DNA of 64,000 nucleotides from positions 37,571,501-37,635,500 of the forward strand of contig CM076140.1 of the NCBI GenBank assembly GCA_038025085.1, written 5' to 3'. The stretch comes from Tetragonia tetragonoides. Its lineage: Eukaryota > Streptophyta > Magnoliopsida > Caryophyllales > Aizoaceae. Made by a program: the position numbers and the translations under genes. Every line of letters begins with the position of its first letter. Position 1 is the first letter of the stretch. Positions 11,630 through 22,050 of this stretch are shown here, piece after piece. A model generated the notes under the pieces. The model saw nothing but the letters and a program-made list of their open reading frames with translations, made no database searches and was not told where the DNA came from.

Positions 11630-11925
11630 GTAGTGTAGGGTTGTAGGCTTGATTTTTAGATTCTGGCCTTTCAAACTCGAACTCCTCTTTTTATGCATTT
11701 GATATGATATGCATGCTATTATGACTCGATTATGCCCGTCTCATCTCTAGTTTGCAACATGTTATGAAATAAAGAGTAGGACAAAATTTAGGGAATAAAA
11801 TAAAGAATAAAATTAAGAGAGTTTCGGGCCTGTAACCGCGTTGTGCTTTTCGAATCGGGCTCGGACCCTGCAGAATGGACTAATTGGGTGGACGAGAGCA
11901 GGAGAAAAAGCAGACTGGGCCGAGG
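11630..11925. other. Spacer between the two cargo genes
   Basis: Nothing coding seen. It runs from the PMD stop codon to the GC-rich block upstream of the DUF7745 gene. Confidence 0.5.
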
Positions 11926-12079
11926 TTAGGGCCGTTGTCGGCTCTGGGCCTTTGCTGAGGGCCGCTACGGCACTGGTCACGGCCGCTGGCGGCCCAGGTC
12001 AGAGTCGCTGATGGCTCTGGTTTTGGGATGTTTGCGAGTTTCTGATCTATTCTGGCCCGACTTTTTCCTATAAATAGGA
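11926..12079 (+). promoter_or_regulatory. GC-palindrome promoter of the DUF7745 gene
   Basis: Four copies of a module with consensus GCCGCTGGCGGC followed by n(C/T)(C/T)GG-like sequence lie at about 11929, 11961, 11982 and 12004. A TATA box, CCTATAAATAGG, follows at about 12068-12079. The arrangement (GC palindromes, 60-150 bp, TATAAATA) repeats that of the LTR promoters of this element family on the other strand. Confidence 0.6.
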
Positions 12080-12147
12080 TTTACGGGATGTCCAATGTCG
12101 TATCTCTTTTCAGAGTTTAACTCCCCAAATTTCTCAAAGCTTTTATC

Positions 12148-13340
12148 ATGGCGAAATCCTTTGAAAATCTGTTGATGCCTGGTGCAAAAATCTGACTATA
12201 GAAGATAAACTGGAACTGGCTCCATACCGTATCTCAACCCTGTTGGCTCTGAAACCAACTAAAATCATGTTGCCCCTTCTTCGATCTGCATTGAACTATT
12301 GGGACCTAGACTTGCACGTTTTTCGTTTCGGTAACTCTGAATTATGCCCTTTAACAGAAGAATTTGCTGCAATTACTAACATGTCTAATGTTCTTCCCCT
12401 AGTTGTGCCTTATTTGAGTGACGGTTTTAGTAATCAATACAGGAAATCTCTAAGCTTGTCATCTGTGGAAGATTCTTTGTGTCGATGTGGACTTAGTTCA
12501 AATATGTGAACAATTTTCTTCCTCTTCTTAGTAGGATGTAATATTTAGGCGTTGCCGTTGACAAGCCTTTGTACACTGTCTGTTAAACCACCTACTGTTC
12601 GTCAATGCAGTAGAGCCTCATTGTTGCGAGGCGTAGATCAAATGGCTGAAGGGCACTCTCCTTTGCATCTAGTTGTAGGAGAAACCATTCTAGGACTTGA
12701 CAGGTTAAAAGTTTTGCCTAGGGAAGCATTTTCTGGCAGCCCCCTGCTGCTCCAAAATTGGTTATGTGAGCATCTGAGGTTGATAGAGTCACCAGAAAAG
12801 ATGATTGCTTGTACCCCTCAAGCTTGGAAGAGAAGAACCTATACCGCTACTAGCTTTCTGGTTAGGAAAAGGTTGTATATTAAGAAGACCCTTGCTGAAT
12901 GGGATGCCTTTTTCCATGCTGGACCTGCTATCTGTTGGTATGTACTTTGGTGGAGTTTGACATCTTTGGTTTCCTGCTGCAAATTTATTCCCTACACTAG
13001 GATAGTAAGTTTGTACAGGAGTACATTTTTCTTCCCTTCTAGTGTCATGAGGCAATATGGGTTTAAGCGGGTTATCCTTCGTCAGGAGTATACGAGGCAA
13101 AATACCATAGCTTTGACAACTGACTTTGCTCAAAGCTGGAGTACATACTGGCGTGGCAGGGATCGTTGGATAGTACCCCGGATAATTTCCCCAACTCAAG
13201 TTTTCGAAACTTATTTAACCTGGCGTTCCTGCAGTGATGGAGAAACAAGGCGAGCCCTTCGTCATGAGGTGTGGAACCAGCTAGTACCTAGGTATGACTC
13301 GGGAATAGAAAGCAAGAAAAGAAAGGAAGGGCCTTATTAG
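12148..13340 (+). pseudogene. DUF7745-type cargo pseudogene
   Basis: Antisense to element B, with a start at ATG 12148 (MAKSFENLL). Shifted frames give the family hallmarks: an N-terminal segment with LALKPTKIMLPLLRSALNYW, then VFRFGNSELCPLTEEFAAI. Further on come HLVVGETILGL, SPLLLQNWLCEHL, SFLVRKRLY, EWDAFF, STFFFPSSVMRQYGF and RDRWIVPR. This matches my memory of DUF7745, a plant protein family of unknown function frequently found beside Ty3 elements. At least two frame changes (about 12160, and 12480-12550) break it. A basic tail, KKRKEG, precedes the final stop. It sits between the promoter block at 11926 and the integrase, which it faces. Confidence 0.7.
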
Positions 13341-13815
13341 GAAGACTATCATGTTATGAAAAGAGGCAAGCCCCTAGCTCAGGGAAGCGATCATAGGTCG
13401 TCCTCAAGCCAAGGTCCTTCAAAGAATAACTCTCAACGAAGCCTTGTAAAGGGAATAGGGATTAAAGTAGTTTTCTTTAGAAAGCAAGTCTAGTTTTTCC
13501 AAAAAAAGTAATCAGAATTTGTTTAGTTTAAACCCTCATTAGTTGCCCTTTTTTCTTTTGTAACCTTAGGAAGTTCAATTTACGCAATGTAAGCTTAATC
13601 GTTTAGTTTGAATAAAGATTGTCCTTTTTGAATGAGTTGAATGGAATTTAGGATTGATTTTGGCCGGGCCCCTTAAAAGGGTTACCTACGTATCCAATGT
13701 GGAATCAGCCCAGCGTAGTTCATTCAATTGTTTACGCCTCTTTTTTTTGGATTTTTTTTAGACATAGCACTTCTTCGGTTGATCCATATTGGTGAGCTAA
13801 CTGAACTCGATGCCA

Positions 13816-15000
13816 TCAATATCCGTAAGTCGGACAACATCTCCTAAGGATATCTTTGATGATGAATGGACCGGACCAATTTGGTCGGAATTTGCCTCTG
13901 GGGTCGGTAACTGGTGCACACAATTCCTTCCAAACTAAACCGCCTTCTTTCAAATTTCGAGGTCTAACCTTTTTGTTGAACGCTCTTGCCATGCGTTGTT
14001 GGTACATGTGTGAGTGGTCTAGAGCCCGTAGGCGCCTTTCATCCATGAACATGAATTCATCATAGCGGGCTTGCATCCATTGTGTTTCTGAAAGTTCACC
14101 TTCGAAGCCTATGCGCATGGAGGGTGGATGGATTTTTGTGGGTATTACGGCTTCCATCCCGTGGACTAGGGAATAAGGTGTAGCTCCTGTGGATGACCTT
14201 ATGGATGTTCTGTACCCCCAAAGTGCAAATGGAAGTTTCATGGGCCAATCTTTGTAGTTCTCTACCATTTTCTCGATGATGGCTTTGAGGTTCTTGTTGG
14301 CAGCTTCTACTGCGCCATTGGTTTGGGGTTGGTAAGGGGATGATTTGTAGTGCTGGATTTTGTAGTTTTTCAGTAGGGTGGTTGTTTCGGCTTTGAAGTG
14401 GGATCCATGGTCACTAATGATTTCATGCGGAACACCATACCGGCAAATGATATTGTTCCCTATGAACTTGGACACTTGTTTGGATGTGAGGATGGCATAG
14501 GATTGTACTTCAACCCACTTGGTAAAATAGTCTACGTCTACTAGGATGTATTCATGTCCTCCAGAGCCCTTGGGGGCGATCTTACCAATGATGTCGGTTC
14601 CCCATGCAGAAAATGGCCAAGGGGATGTGAAGTTATGGAGCATTGAGGGTGGCATATGCTGCAGGTTGGCCTATATTTGGCATTTCTTGCACCTCTTGAC
14701 ATAGTCGTAGCAGTCTCTTTCTATGGTGGTCCAGTAATACCCTAGTCGTAGGATTTTTCGAGAGAGCATTCGACCATTCATGTGCGGCCCGCACACACCA
14801 TTGTGCACCTTATCTATGATTTTTGCTGCTTCTTCGGCGTTCACACATCTGAGGTTGACTCCATTTTGGGACTTTTGTGCAGAAGCCCCTTGTATTCTAT
14901 GTATTGTGCCGCTAAGAGACGGATGGCCCGTTGAGCTCTTATCGGTGCATCCGGAGGGTTTGTTCCTTTGGCGATGTAGTTGTAAACATCTTGGTACCAA
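13816..15000 (-). pseudogene. Integrase of Ty3/gypsy element B (one nonsense)
   Basis: Pol integrase. The N-terminal zinc-binding HHCC region is complete (HNGVCGPHMNGRM, then CYDYVKRCKKCQ). The core follows with Asp in GTDIIGKI, Asp in SDHGSHF and Glu in AVEAANKNLKAI, so the DDE triad is intact. The C-terminal region has MYQQRMARAFNKK and PRGKFRPNWSGPFIIK, where the frame is then lost (RRCCPTYGY). A single TAG at 14668-14670, between CQI and ANLQHMPPS, splits the frame. No chromodomain is visible. It is better preserved than the copy in element A, but without a reverse transcriptase the element could move only with help. Confidence 0.85.
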
Positions 15001-15124
15001 GGATCTTCTTCAATTGAAGCTAGGATTAGGCATGTGTCGAGGTTGTTGCAGAAAGCTAGTTTGTTTCTTCATTGCATGTAGAGTGGCATCGTTGAGAGAT
15101 TTCATTTGCTCAATTCCCTGTTAA

Positions 15125-15412
15125 AAAAAATAATTTTCATTTTTACTTTGCGAAGTTTGCTTACATTGCTTAAATTGATTTTTTCTGTTTCCTCCATAAT
15201 AGAGGTCTTTTGTTCATGATTAGCTGTTGATTTTAACAAATTTTTAGGCAACTTATTTTCATCATTGGGTTTATCAATAGCTAAACAAGGCGGAAAATAA
15301 GCAGATAGATTTTTTATCTTATTGATATTGGAATAAAAAAAGCAAGAAAGGGATCAGAAGTTCCCTTCACATTGACACTAGACTTAGAAAGAGAAAATGG
15401 GGCATTCCCCGT
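15125..15412. other. AT-rich spacer replacing RT/RNase H (element B)
   Basis: Same position and related sequence as 1700-2060 of element A. No coding similarity seen on either strand. Confidence 0.6.
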
Positions 15413-16955
15413 TCATGACTCGACCTTAGGACGTAAACTAGACACTGACTCAGACTGGAACTCGGAATCAGATTCTTCCATCATTGGTCCTTCCCCAGTT
15501 ATTATTGTGACCTTGCGCCCATCAGGGCTAGTCCAGCTCATTTCTTTACGCCATCCCATTTTGACATCTTTAGCAGTATATATCAAATCAGCGGGATTGA
15601 AATTGCGGTCATAGAGAGCCATTACTTCTTCATTTATGGTGGGAGCTTCAGACGTTCTAGTCTCTTGGTCAAATAGGAGACCCAACATTCGATAGCCTGG
15701 TGCCTTGGTCCATGGATCAGAGGGGTGGTGTGCCTCCTCATCTAGTTGGTTGCAGTCTTGGAAAATCTCGAAGTCTGGGTGCATGACTTGGGTTTCTTGT
15801 CGTAGTACGGTTCGGGAAAGCCATAGTACGAGCAATAATCTCCTTCCATGATGAATTGGCCATTCAGGTGGCTATAAGGTGATATCATTTCTTTGGAAGT
15901 GACTTGTCTATCCGTAACCCGTTTCCTTTGCTTTAGAGTATGGTCGTGAATCTCTTTATCAGTAGGTTCATAACCGAGCCCAAAGAGGTTGTTCTTGACA
16001 TCAACTTGAAAGTAGTGGGCCCTTGTCCATTTCTTCCTAGACCCATACCAGGTATGTCCCTTGTTTCTTGAGAAAACCATTAATATGAGGGTTCGAGTGT
16101 GGTATGAATGGTGCTTGGTCTATTTCTAGCACGTTGACCTCAAGTTGCGGCTCATATACACGTGCAGTGAACTTGAATATATGGGACTTCGGAGGAGAGA
16201 CGGTTCCGGAGTCTATGACCAACTGGATATCACACTTTAGGCGAGGGCATTGATCAGTAAGGTGACCGAAGCATCTATGATATCTACAGTAAAGGTAAGA
16301 ATCCCCTCCTTCTGGCAAAACTTCTTCGTAGGGTCCTAGGAATTGTAGATCTCCGCGATGAAGCAAAGCTGTCATAAAATCATGAATTGGCACCGAAAGT
16401 GGCGTAACCTCACGAGCGTGAAGGCGTGATCTTTCTTTGGAGATCCAGTTGTGTGCAGGCCACATGGTTCCTTCATCAATGAAGGCTTGGATTTTGTTCC
16501 TCAAACTCCTGCAGTCATTGGTATGATGTCCTCAGGCTCGACAATATTCACAATAGATGCTTGGATTCCCATTTTCTAGAATGAGTTCATAAGTGGGTTG
16601 CAAAGGATGCATGTAACCATATGCTCTCATTTGTGGAAAAAATGCGCTTTTGAGGCCAACGAGGTTGCCCTTGATCGAGAAAGACTTTGCCGCCTTCTAA
16701 AGTCTTAATCCTTTGTTCTAGTTGGGCGACCGTTTTCTGTAACCTTCTGATTTCTGTGTGATAGACAATTGGATATTGAGATAAGTGTTCAATATCATCT
16801 TGAGCTTCAAGGAGGTCTGGGTTTTCCTTGCTTGCGCCTCTGTACTCGACGAGACTAGGGGTCTCATCTGAGTCAAGGCCTACTTGGATTTTTGCCTCTC
16901 GGAAGGATCGGTCTAATTGTTCTTTTAAGCGAATGGATTCATCCTGAGTATCCAT
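15413..16955 (-). pseudogene. Gag and pre-RT remnant of element B
   Basis: Overlapping open stretches (16955-16587, 16504-16037, 16080-15742, 15835-15413) make up a gag-to-pol linker broken by stops and shifts. Visible parts, in order: a coiled-coil-like segment (TEIRRLQKTVAQLEQRIKTL); two knuckle modules (YCEYC...GHHTNDC, with a stop inside, and YCRYHRCFGHLTDQCPRLK), each followed by an IQxxID tail; and GLGYEPTDKEIH, typical of the protease-RT linker in Tat-like elements. An acidic end follows (MMEESDSEFQSESVSS). No protease or RT motif follows. Confidence 0.7.
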
Positions 16956-18170
16956 AATTGAGTCTTTTTAAACTTCACAGATCGGATATGCAGTTATCAC
17001 AAAATGAGTCTTGATGTTCTTGGCGGTTTGGACCATTTCTGTCCCTAGCACGAGACGAGACCTGTCCTGTGTATCTTCAATCGGGGAGCGCTTGTTTGAA
17101 CCTAACATGATCTGAATGAGAAGACGACCGTTTAGAACCAGGGAGACCACGAGACTCTCATCTAAGAAAAGAAATGACCCACACATAGGAAAATACGTTG
17201 TCCTAATAAAAAAGATCCTAAACCTAAATGCCCAAATATTTCCCTTAATATCAAAGGAGAAATAAAGTCGATGAACGAATATAAGAAAAATAGAAAAGAC
17301 AGACAATCTTATTTTAATTTTTTTTTATATTTTTTTCTAGACTCAAGGGGAAAAAAATAAAAAACAATGGGATAAAATAAAAAGAAATAAAAAAGAAGAA
17401 TTCTGCGTTTACTTTTTTTTATTTTTGATTTTTCGATTTTCTTATTTTTTTCGGCGCCCTTTTTTTTACGCCCTTTTTTTTCTTTTTTTTTTGCCGAATC
17501 TGAATTACATCAGGAAAAGAAAAGAAAAAAAAAGGGAGAGGGGAAATTGGAGAGATCGACTCTTTTTGTTTTCTAAAAGGTCCTAGAAAATTTGTTCATG
17601 ACTTTAACGCTATATGAGAATATATCATTGGGGAAATGAGTGCTCATTGAAATGAATTCTCACACTATTTTCGGGCATTAGGAACCACCTAAAATAAAAG
17701 AAAAAGACTCCTAGCACGTAAGTACATGTTGGCACATAGTCACGACATTCATGCATTCAGGCAAGCATTACAACGACGCAGTTACAGACAAACATGTGAT
17801 CAGACGGGCATTACAACGACACATGCACAACAAGCAAGCGAATGCACGAATGTGGGCTAGAGGCTTTTGGGTCCTGTGACGTCACCACAACAAATTACAA
17901 TTTCTGTCCGACGGATGGTCGACACATCAATTGTAATTCTTTTCACCAACAAGAGTCGATGAGTCGTGGGTGAGGAAGCGCAGGTTAGTATGATAGGATA
18001 ACTGTATATTCCTTTAGATATATGGGTTGTCTACGAGTTACGGCCCAAACTTCCTCGAAGGTTGATAGGGGTCAAAAGGTGGCCAAGGCACATGAAAATG
18101 ATGCAATATATGGAATATGTTATTAAACAGTTAAGCAAATTTGACTTCCGAGTCTCTCCCTCTTAAATAA
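16956..18170 (-). other. 5' leader of element B
   Basis: Untranslated region between primer binding site and gag, with T-rich tracts at about 17310-17500. It is collinear with 3410-4489 of element A. Confidence 0.6.
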
Positions 18171-18189
18171 ATCCCCAGTGAAGTCTCCA
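18171..18189 (-). promoter_or_regulatory. Primer binding site of element B
   Basis: The sense strand reads TGGAGACTTCACTGGGGAT beside the LTR end TTACAG. Copy A has C where this has A at the fourth base, so the family site was probably TGGCGACTTCACTGGGGAT. Confidence 0.65.
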
Positions 18190-18190
18190 C

Positions 18191-19572
18191 TGTAAGGACC
18201 CGGGATTTCTCGTGCCACGGAGTGTGTGCTTATTGAAAATTTGTAAGCTGAGAGTTTAGATTAGTTCAAGAAACCGTCAAGTTAGAAAAGCATTTGAAAA
18301 GACTTGAATTGAACAAAAACCATGAAAGAGGTGACAAATCCGCTACCGACGTTTTAGTGAAGGAACAAACCGAAGGGACAACCTAGTAGCGTGAAAAGTG
18401 AATTAATCATGTTTTTAGAAAGACTCCCGCTCATTTAGAACATATGAGTACCCAAGAATAAAGGATTCGGGGGAAAAGGTACGAGGTGGGAAGGTGTTAG
18501 GCACCCAACTCGCCCTTTTTATGACAGCCTCTACTAACTCAAGTTTGCTTAATAATTTAAAGACATGATTCCCACGCAAACCGAATTAACAACCAAGATT
18601 TAGAATATTAATTGGTTCATCACAAACATCACAACATTTGTTATTTTTTTTTTTTATCATCAAACAACAACATTTATTATTGACCCTTATTTACACATGC
18701 ATTTGATTGGCAAGTTGAGCATTACAACAACTAGACATGCTTTGAAAGACAGTATTTAGAAAGCAATAAATGACATGATTATCATGATATCTACATTTTG
18801 ACTACTAGAACATAAACAATTAAGCAATTAATTTAATTTGAGCCCTCAGGAGTTTAGTACCTGAACTGTAGGCTATTTAGCAATTGAATAGTAAAAATAA
18901 GATCTCAAGTAAAGAAAGAGGGGAAAGCTTGGTAGTACTCAACCGAGAATACAATTGATTTAATGGAAGAAAGAGGGAGAAGCTCAGGAGTACTCAACTG
19001 AGAATAGAGGTTGTCAACTGTAGACTGTGTGATTTGTACTGAGGGAGGAGGGTCGTATTTACAGGGAGAGGAGTAGGGTTGGATGGGTGAAGAAGGGCCA
19101 AAATTTGAAGAGATCGAGTTGAAAAATAGTGGGCACCAGCTAGCTCGCGAGGGCCATTGATGGCCCTCGCCACAGCCGCTGGCGGCCCTGGCGAAATTGC
19201 CAAGGCCGTTGGCGGCTATGGGGCTTCCAGCTGGATGTCGTCATAGTGACGAAATCCAGTCAATTTTGATTTTCGGAGGAATTTTAAATGTTCTAAAAAT
19301 GCGAAAAGACCGTTTTACCCTTATACGCTAAAAGACGGTTTTACCCTTGGTTAGCAACTTTGCAACCGGGGATCGGAAAAAGACACGAGGGGTATCGTTG
19401 GAAAGCTTTTGAACGAGGCTTTTGAATGTGATCGAGATAAAGGAGTGATTGAGGAAAAAACTGAGACCTTATTTTACCTATCAAAGCAAAAATAGCGTTC
19501 AAGTTTATAAATTACTCCTTTCATCATCGGGCTTTTGCGGAGAAATCTGACGGCGTTTTTCAGACGTCTACA
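18191..19572 (-). repeat. 5' LTR of element B
   Basis: 1382 bp, sense start TGTAGACGTC and end TTACA. GC palindromes GCCATTGATGGC (19153), GCCGCTGGCGGC (19175) and GCCGTTGGCGGC (19205) lie upstream of the promoter in sense orientation. The TATA equivalent near 19055 is mutated (sense CCTGTAAATACGACC). Flank at 19573-19577 is GATGT. Confidence 0.75.
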
Positions 19573-19686
19573 GATGTATATATAGTAGCAAGATTAGATT
19601 GAATAGTCTAACACATAACTATTAATTTAGTGTTGGATAATGGATGGTAATTATAATCGAAATTTGTGAGATATTATCACAATGTG

Positions 19687-20265
19687 ATGTATCCTCTCAC
19701 AAAGGATCTCATAAGAGACATGATAGTCGGAATGGCTTGAGGTATGAGGCATAAGCCCATTTAACATAAATCACCTATAATGGAAAACTAACTTACCTCT
19801 TAACTCATCAAGAGTTTAAGTTCAATGGATAAAGTACATTATTAGTTTGTGATTGAAGCACTATCTTTAATATAATAATCATTTCGAGGTTTTAGTGCTT
19901 GGATTCACTTTGGCTACATAAGTGCTATCCACCTATATGAGTGTATGAGGTGGTGCCGCCTTATATGAGTTAAGGGCTTAACTCTAGAGCGCTTATGAAA
20001 CAGGATACAGATACATGGCCAATTCACGTGTTGGCGATTTAACATACCCTTTATTGGGTAAAACTTGTGTGTGTAGCCAACTAGCCATGTCCGACTAGTC
20101 ATATGGGAAATTGGTTCAAAGACAAGTCTACCATCATTTCTCGGTTAGTATTGATGTGGCTATACAAGGTATTAGTTCAAGTCGTGAGACACTAACATTT
20201 ATACATGAGTTTTGAAGTCTTAAAAAAGATTGTTTTCTCTTTTCTCGTTGAAAAAGTTGGAGGAT
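19687..20265 (+). pseudogene. Copia 3' internal remnant (RNase H tail, PPT)
   Basis: The frame from 19687 contains PLTKDLIRDMIVGM, matching the DPLTK...RD motif near the RNase H end of Ty1/copia pol. A stop after VGMA is followed in frame by GMRHKPI. About 500 bp of non-coding sequence leads to AAAAAGTTGGAGGAT, a polypurine tract, directly before the LTR at 20266. Everything upstream of 19687 is missing. Confidence 0.65.
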
Positions 20266-20953
20266 TGTTGGAAATACTTTCAAGAGAAAAGATTTGGAGT
20301 GGTTAATTGTAAAAAATGTGAAAGAGAGAGTTTTCAACGAGCAAAACTGAAAACTGGAATTCCGGAAATCCACGTGGGCTGCGTAAAATCGCGTGGCCCG
20401 TGCGAAATGATAAAAGAAAGTTATGAACTTTCTATAAGTACCCACTGGCAGTGTGAACCATCAATGCCAGTGGTTACTTGCGGTTACTCTCTATTTTTTG
20501 TTTTGTTCCGGTGGTTTATTGTTATAATAATTATTATTAATGATTAATAAACTACTAATAACTACCTTATTCTCTTGTGCCTAATGCTTTGTCTATAAAT
20601 GCCTCAACAACATGTTTTTATATAGATAAGAATAAATATTTTCTATGAAACCCATGATGTGTGTATGATGCAAATACACATGCATGTTCTTTGTTATGGT
20701 CTATTTCTCATGGAGGGTATAAAGATTAGAGTGTTTGTGCAAATCACTCTAATGATAGCTTCATTTTATCCTAAAGACGATTGGTTGAACCCCTTTGCAC
20801 ACTCTTGTGGGGTACAAATAACATCTTAAGGAGAGTGTTATTTAACGTGACTTGAAGCCATTATTGTTCTTGTTGTTATACTTTGAGTAGTTTGTAAGAG
20901 TGCACATAAATGAAGTATTAGTCCGTTGTTATAATCTCCAAAGTTTTCCAACA
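20266..20953 (+). repeat. Copia-type LTR
   Basis: 688 bp, starts TGTTGGAAAT and ends TTTTCCAACA, the usual copia inverted ends. A TATA box, TCTATAAATGCC, lies near 20592. No 5-bp target duplication is visible (AGGAT versus TATAC), as expected for a 3' LTR whose 5' partner is lost. Confidence 0.75.
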
Positions 20954-22000
20954 TATACAAACAATATAAGTTGAGTCTTTATATATGGGCACAGGTTTCG
21001 AAGGGTTCATCAATCATCATCAATTGTCAATTACTTTCTTTCTACATCAGTTACTGATATTGAAATCTTGAATTACCTTAACAATATTAGTCAGGTGATT
21101 GGGGGAGAAGGGGAAGGAGTATCAAATTAAGGTAAATTAGAAAATTTGCCCAAATTTAATCATTGTCTTTGTTCATTTGGGTCATAATTTTTGTTGGTAA
21201 ACTATACTAGTTATTCTAGCGTCTTTCCCTTTGAAGTTTAATATTTTGATTATCTTCTCTCCAAGAACTCAGGATTTTGATGATCTAACTATTTGCATCC
21301 TTTGATAAATAAACACAAAAAGATTAGAGCGAACATAAAAATGAAATATCTATGACCTTGATATTTTATTTAATTTTCTTAAAAGGAAAAAAATATCTAT
21401 GACGTCGGTGACTTGGTGTATAGAACCATTTGTATAAAAAATATTGATTCTAATCCTCAGTTGTCATTTCATTTGTGAAAATTGATTAGAAAAATCACGA
21501 ATTAGTTTAATAAAGGGTTTGAATTACTTTGAATGATGAATTGTCCTCATGAGATAAATATTGGATTCGTCTTGCCTCCCACCTTTTGAGGTGCCTACAA
21601 ACCAACACAGGGAATAGTCATTGTGGTCGACGTTGAATACCCCTAATGTGAACAAAAAGATAATTTAAAAAAATGGTTTACTCTCTAACTTTACTATCCA
21701 CTACTATTTCATATGCATTTCTTACCTAGTATTTACTTTAGAATGTAGCCTTATTTTGCCTTACAAATGTGAATAGTCGCCTTCTATTTACTAGCTTCAT
21801 CTTAGACTACATAGTATTACCTTTAGAAATTTGTTTTTCCTAAATGTAAAGATTCACTCTGGGTAGGTCTTCCAACATTTTTATCATTAATTTACAGTGG
21901 TTGATGAGTGTGTTTGCTAAAGTGTGTTAAAGATAACAACAAAATGTCTCTACTGAGGCCGCCTTAACATGAGGCCTTCTCTATAGCCAAACATGACGTT
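20954..22000. other. No gene seen
   Basis: AT-rich sequence with no convincing reading frame or repeat. Confidence 0.5.
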
Positions 22001-22050
22001 AGCATGACGTCATGCTTGTATGAGGCGTCTCACGTTGAGGCCGCCTCATA
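22001..22050. promoter_or_regulatory. ACGT palindrome and adjacent hairpin
   Basis: AGCATGACGTCATGCT (22001-22016) is a perfect 16-bp palindrome around TGACGTCA, the C-box/CRE type site bound by bZIP factors. Two bases later a 9-bp inverted repeat, TATGAGGCG / CGCCTCATA (22019-22027, 22042-22050), encloses another ACGT. Function is unknown and no gene is nearby. Confidence 0.5.

Noticed and set aside
20134..20445. 103-codon minus-strand ORF across the copia LTR start
   Set aside because: Spans the LTR boundary; antisense shadow.
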